The translations under genes and the position numbers were made by a program. The notes below the pieces were generated by a model. That model was not told the origin of the DNA and ran no database searches. It was given only the letters and a program-made list of their open reading frames with translations. From the NCBI GenBank assembly GCA_900315015.1, contig OMXJ01000028.1, positions 1-37,791 on the forward strand: a stretch of 37,791 nt of DNA, given 5' to 3'. This document shows, in pieces, positions 33,932-37,791 of this stretch. The DNA is from an uncultured Eubacteriales bacterium (lineage in GTDB: Bacteria; Bacillota; Clostridia; Lachnospirales; Lachnospiraceae). Numbering within the stretch: position 1 is the stretch's first letter; each line of letters opens with the position of its first letter.

Positions 33932-35011
33932 TTATTCATTATTATTCTTTTTTCTTCTATGATCATTGCCTCCGCTTCCATGATAATTATTGCCATTTGC
34001 GCGGTAATTACCATCAGATTTTGGAGAACCATTCTTATATCCTGCCTTTTCCTTTGCCTTCTGAGCCTCTTCATACTCTTCGTAGGCTTTAACGATCTTA
34101 GCAACTAATGGATGCCTTACTACGTCTTTGCTCGACAGATAAGCAAAACCTATATCATCGATATTTGAAAGAATCCTTATTGCAGTATCAAGACCTGAAA
34201 CCTGACCCTCTGGAAGGTCCTTCTGAGTCTGGTCACCAGTAACAATTACCTTTGAACCAAAACCTATTCTTGTAAGGAACATCTTCATCTGAGAAGGCGT
34301 GGTATTTTGAGCCTCATCTAGGATGATATAAGCATTATCAAGAGTTCTGCCTCTCATATATGCAAGAGGCGCAACCTCAATAAGCCCCTTTTCCATATTC
34401 GCCTGAAATGAATCAGGACCCATTATAGTATAAAGAGCATCATATAAAGGTCTAAGATAAGGATCTATCTTGCTCTGAAGGTCTCCCGGAAGGAAGCCGA
34501 GCTTTTCACCAGCTTCAATAGCAGGTCTCGTAAGAATAATTCTATTAACTTCATCATTCTTAAATGCTCTTATTGCCATGGCCATTGCAAGGTAGGTCTT
34601 ACCAGTACCTGCCGGACCGATTCCAAAGGTAATCATCTTATTTCTGATTTTTTCTACATATTCCTTCTGACCTACAGTCTTTGCCTTAATAGGCTTTCCC
34701 TGCAGCGTATGACAGATGATATCCTTATCGAGCTCTGCCATGGAAACATTGCTTCCATCTAGAGCTAAGGCTATAGCATAGTCTACATTCTGCTCAGTAA
34801 TGATATTTCCTCTGTCTGCAAGGTCCTTAAGTTGCTCAATGATTTTTTTGCAAAGATTAGCTCTTGTTTCTTCACCCATAACAATAACGCTGCCGTCACG
34901 CACTACAATTTCAACTCCAAGAGATCTCTCCAGGATTTTTGCGTAAGCATCGCCAGCGCCAAAAATATTTTTCTGCTGATTTGCAGTCATATCAACACCA
35001 ATATTTGCCAT
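33932..35011 (-). CDS. phoH: PhoH-family ATPase
   Basis: A 359-aa protein with an N-terminal KH-like region (20-70) and a PhoH P-loop domain: Walker A GPAGTGKT at 132-139, RPAIEAGEKLGFLPGDL, YIILDEAQNT (Walker B) and VTGDQTQKDLP. The C-terminal 45 residues or so are Asn/Gly/Lys-rich and probably disordered. The partner of YbeY in rRNA processing by conserved neighbourhood. First gene of a long operon behind a strong promoter. Confidence 0.95.
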   Translation of the reverse strand: MANIGVDMTANQQKNIFGAGDAYAKILERSLGVEIVVRDGSVIVMGEETRANLCKKIIEQLKDLADRGNIITEQNVDYAIALALDGSNVSMAELDKDIICHTLQGKPIKAKTVGQKEYVEKIRNKMITFGIGPAGTGKTYLAMAMAIRAFKNDEVNRIILTRPAIEAGEKLGFLPGDLQSKIDPYLRPLYDALYTIMGPDSFQANMEKGLIEVAPLAYMRGRTLDNAYIILDEAQNTTPSQMKMFLTRIGFGSKVIVTGDQTQKDLPEGQVSGLDTAIRILSNIDDIGFAYLSSKDVVRHPLVAKIVKAYEEYEEAQKAKEKAGYKNGSPKSDGNYRANGNNYHGSGGNDHRRKKNNNE

Positions 35012-35082
35012 TAATATCCATTTCCGAAGCGCTTATTAAGTGCCCCTAAATTATTAAAAATAAGCATAATATGCCACATAGC

Positions 35083-35111
35083 ATTATACAAAAAGATTGG
35101 GAAATAGTCAA
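35083..35111 (-). promoter_or_regulatory. Promoter of the phoH operon
   Basis: TTGACT (35106-35111), 17-nt spacer, TATAAT (35083-35088), starting transcription about 65 nt before phoH. Confidence 0.85.
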
Positions 35112-35208
35112 CTCAAAACATTTTTTTATACCGAATTTTTACTAAAGGCTAAAACTGACAGAACAATCAAATAGATAAAAAAAGATAAATCAATACGAAC
35201 ATATAAAT

Positions 35209-35364
35209 AAAAACGGACAAAGAAATAACGGACCAGGGGAAACTGGTCCGTTATTTCTTAGATAGGTGATTATTCCTTTGAAGGTATGAAAATAAACATA
35301 TTAATGTGATATAAGCAAAATAATATTAAATCAAGTTTTAAATTATTTTCTTTTTCTTAACTGT
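35209..35364 (-). ncRNA. Candidate small RNA gene
   Basis: A near-consensus promoter (35371-35399) and a very stable hairpin (35221-35258) bracket about 145-155 nt with no credible ORF (the longest ATG frame is 9 codons with no ribosome binding site). The 5' part is A/U-rich and probably unstructured; a CACCUAU stretch just before the terminator hairpin is complementary to AGGUG-type ribosome binding sites. I do not recognise 6S, SRP, tmRNA or a riboswitch in it. An attenuated leader of phoH is the alternative, but phoH has its own promoter after the hairpin. Confidence 0.5.
35221..35258 (-). terminator. 16-bp perfect hairpin terminator
   Basis: AGAAATAACGGACCAG pairs perfectly with CTGGTCCGTTATTTCT around a 6-nt loop, followed in minus sense by TTGTCCGTTTTTATTT. 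It ends the candidate small RNA and any read-through from the lysozyme gene. It may also work on the other strand. Confidence 0.8.
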
Positions 35365-35370
35365 GTCTAT

Positions 35371-35399
35371 ATCATACTCTAAAAAATATCATTTGTCAA
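35371..35399 (-). promoter_or_regulatory. Promoter of the candidate small RNA
   Basis: GC-TTGACA (35394-35399), 17-nt spacer, TATGAT (35371-35376). As strong as the ribosomal protein promoters in this window, but with no gene behind it until phoH. Confidence 0.8.
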
Positions 35400-35514
35400 G
35401 CATGTAATTGTTTATTTAGAATTTTACCGTTTTTGCTAATATTTTATTAATATAGTTTTTATCTTACGACATTTTTCATTGTAAAAATCTTTGATTTTAC
35501 GATTTTTACCATTT

Positions 35515-37041
35515 TCAATTTCCATTTTCCGAATTTACATTTTCTGCACCATCAGTTTCTGCCGCATCCAAATACCATACATCAAAATCTACGTCACCTA
35601 CTATTCCATTTATGCGGCCTATATTTGTGCTCTGCCAGATTTCATAGTCTCCTTCATAATCAGTATAGCTTTTATATTGAGCTACCCATACCGGATAATC
35701 ATTTCTTCTGCCCCAGATTATGTCAAGATAATATTTACTTCCATAAAGCATGGCATCGTATCCAAAGCTTTCTGCTTCCTCTGCAAATACATCCATAAGG
35801 TGATTTAAACCTTCAATGCTTAGATGATAACGCTGAACCCTATTCCAGCTCTCCCAGTCAAATACTAAAGGAAAATCAAGCTCTCTGCCATCAAGCTGCT
35901 CTCCGATCCACTTCATATGAGAACGGAGTTTTTCTTCGTCATTATCAGTTGTGTAAAAATATGCTCCAACCTGTAGACCAGCTTTCTTTGCCTCCTTATA
36001 ATTTCTCTCAAAATAGTCATCCTTTACGAACTCACCGTCATAACGGCAAAGACGCATAAGCACAAATTCAACTCCTTCAGCTTTTACCTTATCGAAATTA
36101 ATTTCCCCCTGCCATTTTGAAACATCTATTCCTACAAGGGTATTTTCCTTTTTATTCTCAGCTTTGAAGTCTGCAAAATCAATTCTTTTTCTTGTATCCG
36201 GGTTCTGCGCTATTTCAGGAAGCTCATCTACAACATTTAGAGTTACATCCCAGCTGCTGACATTTCCTGCATTATCCTCTACTGCAAATTTAAGAGTCTT
36301 ACTGCCTGCTACCGAAGTATCCTTATCTCCTTTAACTGTAAGTACTGGATTTGGATCCTTATCATCAATATAGCTAATATACTTATCAGGATTAAATTCA
36401 GAACCAGTTTGAATGGTAATGGTACCTGCATTATTTAATATTAAAGGCTTAGTTACATCCTTACCATCCGCTGCTTCTTCCCCTTTATTCTTATCAGAAG
36501 TGCTTGTTTTTTCATTACTGCCATCTGTTTTAGCTGTAGTTTCTGCCTCTCTTCCTTCTTTGCCAGAAGCTTCTACACCCACGCCTTCTGAGCCATTACC
36601 TTGCTCTTTTGCATCAGTGCTTCCTTCCTCCACTTTTCCATCATTAGTACCTTCAGCATCTTCTTTATCGCTCTCTTCCTTATCGGTACCTTCAGCATCT
36701 GCATTTAGAGCTTCACCATCGATGCCATTTTTTGCATCATCACCTTCTACATCTGCATTCAGAGCTTCACCATCACCGCTCTTATCAGCCTCTTCAGCTC
36801 CCTCACCGCTTCCTTTAACTTCTTTATCTGAAGGATTTTCAGAAGGGATCTGTCCATCTTCTTTAGCTGCCTCATAAGAAGCCAGCGAATTCTCAATGAC
36901 TGTAGTAGCCTCGCTTATAGTGGTAACTTCAGCTTTATTTGTCAAAGCTGTAGTTGCTTCCTCATTTTTCGCTGCATTATTCGAGCATGATGTACTTAAC
37001 ATCATGACCGATAACAATAAAAGTATCTTTTTATTTTTCAT
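35515..37041 (-). CDS. GH25 lysozyme lipoprotein with Ig-like domain
   Basis: Predicted surface-anchored muramidase cleaving peptidoglycan MurNAc-GlcNAc bonds. The 508-aa protein has a lipoprotein signal (LSTSC, Cys19), a very acidic Glu/Asp/Gly/Ser/Lys linker (about 60-198) containing the duplicated GEALNAD-EG unit (91-100 and 109-118), an Ig/HYR-like domain (about 199-271, KTLKFAVEDNAGN) and a GH25 domain (about 301-495). Catalytic-type acids are present: Asp306 (GIDVSKWQG) and Asp395/Glu397 (FDWESW). AGGGGTG lies 4 nt before the ATG. Monocistronic by its promoter and a weak A/T hairpin (35481-35509) after the stop. Confidence 0.92.
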   Translation of the reverse strand: MKNKKILLLLSVMMLSTSCSNNAAKNEEATTALTNKAEVTTISEATTVIENSLASYEAAKEDGQIPSENPSDKEVKGSGEGAEEADKSGDGEALNADVEGDDAKNGIDGEALNADAEGTDKEESDKEDAEGTNDGKVEEGSTDAKEQGNGSEGVGVEASGKEGREAETTAKTDGSNEKTSTSDKNKGEEAADGKDVTKPLILNNAGTITIQTGSEFNPDKYISYIDDKDPNPVLTVKGDKDTSVAGSKTLKFAVEDNAGNVSSWDVTLNVVDELPEIAQNPDTRKRIDFADFKAENKKENTLVGIDVSKWQGEINFDKVKAEGVEFVLMRLCRYDGEFVKDDYFERNYKEAKKAGLQVGAYFYTTDNDEEKLRSHMKWIGEQLDGRELDFPLVFDWESWNRVQRYHLSIEGLNHLMDVFAEEAESFGYDAMLYGSKYYLDIIWGRRNDYPVWVAQYKSYTDYEGDYEIWQSTNIGRINGIVGDVDFDVWYLDAAETDGAENVNSENGN

Positions 37042-37167
37042 TTAGCACCCCTGATTTTATAATTAGCATTTAAATAAATCAAATATCAAATGAGATACCT
37101 GATCTCATCCATTAAACTTAATAAAATATAAAGTATTATTATAAATGATTATTATAAACACTAGTAA

Positions 37168-37196
37168 ATTATACCAAAGATGGGATTAAACTACAA
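37168..37196 (-). promoter_or_regulatory. Promoter of the GH25 gene
   Basis: TTGTAG (37191-37196), 17-nt spacer, TATAAT (37168-37173). The leader of about 120 nt carries an ATGAGAT-ATCTCAT hairpin (37090-37108). This and the rpsU terminator account for the gap between GH25 and rpsU. Confidence 0.65.
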
Positions 37197-37325
37197 CCGA
37201 AAACGTCTTTTTTTTTAACTTAAGGCAGAACTCATAGCATAAGGCAATGTAAAACCGTCAGAGTATTTTTAAGTCAAAAATGTAAAAAATTTTTCCAGAC
37301 CAAAAATCATAATAATTTCAGGCAT

Positions 37326-37356
37326 AAAAAAACTGCATACTTAAAAAAGTATGCAG
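37326..37356 (-). terminator. Intrinsic terminator of rpsU
   Basis: CTGCATACTT-TTTT-AAGTATGCAG, a perfect 10-bp stem followed by seven T in transcription sense. Confidence 0.95.
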
Positions 37357-37429
37357 CCTCAAAAATCCATTTAAATTTGCTTATATAAATAAGCACACGT
37401 AACCAATTGCCAATTAAATCTGCAATAAA

Positions 37430-37606
37430 TTACTTAAACTTTCTCTTACGAGCAGCCTCTGACTTCTTCTTGCGCTTTACGCTTGGCTTCTCATAATGTT
37501 CACGCTTGCGGATTTCCTGCTGAATGCCAGCCTTTGCGCAGTTTCTCTTGAATCTGCGAAGTGCACTCTCAAGACCCTCGCCTTCCTTTACGATAACACT
37601 TGACAT
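37430..37606 (-). CDS. rpsU: 30S ribosomal protein S21
   Basis: A 58-aa basic protein starting [20 protein letters not shown] and ending in a Lys/Arg-rich tail ([13 protein letters not shown]), full length for Firmicutes S21. It binds the 30S platform and aids initiation. A GGAGGGAGG ribosome binding site precedes the ATG by about 11 nt. It has its own promoter and terminator, so it is a single-gene transcript here. Confidence 0.96.
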   Translation of the reverse strand: MSSVIVKEGEGLESALRRFKRNCAKAGIQQEIRKREHYEKPSVKRKKKSEAARKRKFK

Positions 37607-37684
37607 CTATTCTTCGACCTCCCTCCAGTTGCGTATTCATGCAAAACTGTATGGACTAATTTTTAGCATTAATTAACCTATAAC

Positions 37685-37712
37685 ATTATACCATTTATTT
37701 TACAGATGTCAA
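37685..37712 (-). promoter_or_regulatory. Promoter of rpsU
   Basis: GC-TTGACA (37707-37712), 16-nt spacer, TATAAT (37685-37690), with a leader of about 70 nt. Confidence 0.88.
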
Positions 37713-37722
37713 GCACTTTTTC

Positions 37723-37791
37723 GAAATAAGTCGAAGACTTATTTCAGATTAGTCGAAGACTTATTTCAGATTAGTCGAAGACTTATTTCAG
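37723..37791 (-). repeat. 22-nt tandem repeat with hairpin, cut by the window edge
   Basis: Units of tcgaagacttatttcagattag start at 37731, 37753 and 37775 (the last truncated by the edge). The first unit together with the bases before it makes a perfect 10-bp hairpin GAAATAAGTC/GACTTATTTC (37723-37745) with a 3-nt loop. It lies immediately upstream of the rpsU promoter; extent beyond the window is unknown. Confidence 0.85.

Overview
The window reads as chromosomal DNA of an AT-rich, low-GC Gram-positive anaerobe, most likely a member of the Lachnospiraceae (Clostridia, Butyrivibrio-like). This is inferred from the gene families (Prp protease between L21 and L27, L27 with a cleavable N-terminus, RelQ, RsfS, ScpA/ScpB, DUF3048 lipoprotein, MurJ/SpoVB-type flippase, GH130), from strong AGGAGG-type ribosome binding sites and from TTGACA-17-TATAAT promoters. 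Every convincing gene lies on the minus strand, so transcription runs from high to low coordinates.

Following transcription from the right: a 22-nt tandem repeat with a hairpin precedes a near-consensus promoter, rpsU (S21) and its terminator (37.8-37.3 kb). Next come a secreted GH25 lysozyme lipoprotein (37.0-35.5 kb), a gene-free interval with a strong promoter and a strong hairpin that looks like a small RNA gene, and a long run of phoH, ybeY, a DUF3048 lipoprotein, a MurJ-like flippase, two FAD oxidoreductases, proB, scpA and scpB (35.0-24.7 kb). A structured leader with two covarying hairpins then precedes 5-formyl-THF cyclo-ligase and miaB (24.6-22.2 kb).

From 21.8 to 14.8 kb lies a polysaccharide island with its own promoter and long leader: two GT2 glycosyltransferases, a TviB/WbpO-type UDP-sugar dehydrogenase, a Wzy-like polymerase, a Wzx-like flippase and a LicD phosphotransferase. 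Its base and codon usage look different by eye, and gene debris flanks it on both sides, suggesting horizontal gain or cassette exchange between miaB and a GH130 mannoside phosphorylase gene. GH130, a membrane metallophosphoesterase and a coiled-coil NlpC/P60 cell-wall hydrolase follow as separate units with their own promoters or terminators.

The left third is a ribosome-biogenesis and stress-nucleotide block: rplU-prp-rpmA-obgE behind a strong promoter and an L21-type leader, then yhbY-nadD-yqeK-rsfS-relQ and three RNA-modification genes (an RsmF-like m5C methyltransferase, an RsuA-family pseudouridine synthase fused to a HAD phosphatase, and an RluA-family synthase). A recurring peculiarity is tandem repetition. 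Two intergenic arrays of 13-nt units share a core, a 15-nt in-frame array forms the linker of the RsuA-HAD fusion, and repetitive low-complexity segments occur in the GH25, DUF3048 and NlpC/P60 proteins. No tRNA, rRNA, CRISPR array or intact insertion sequence was seen.
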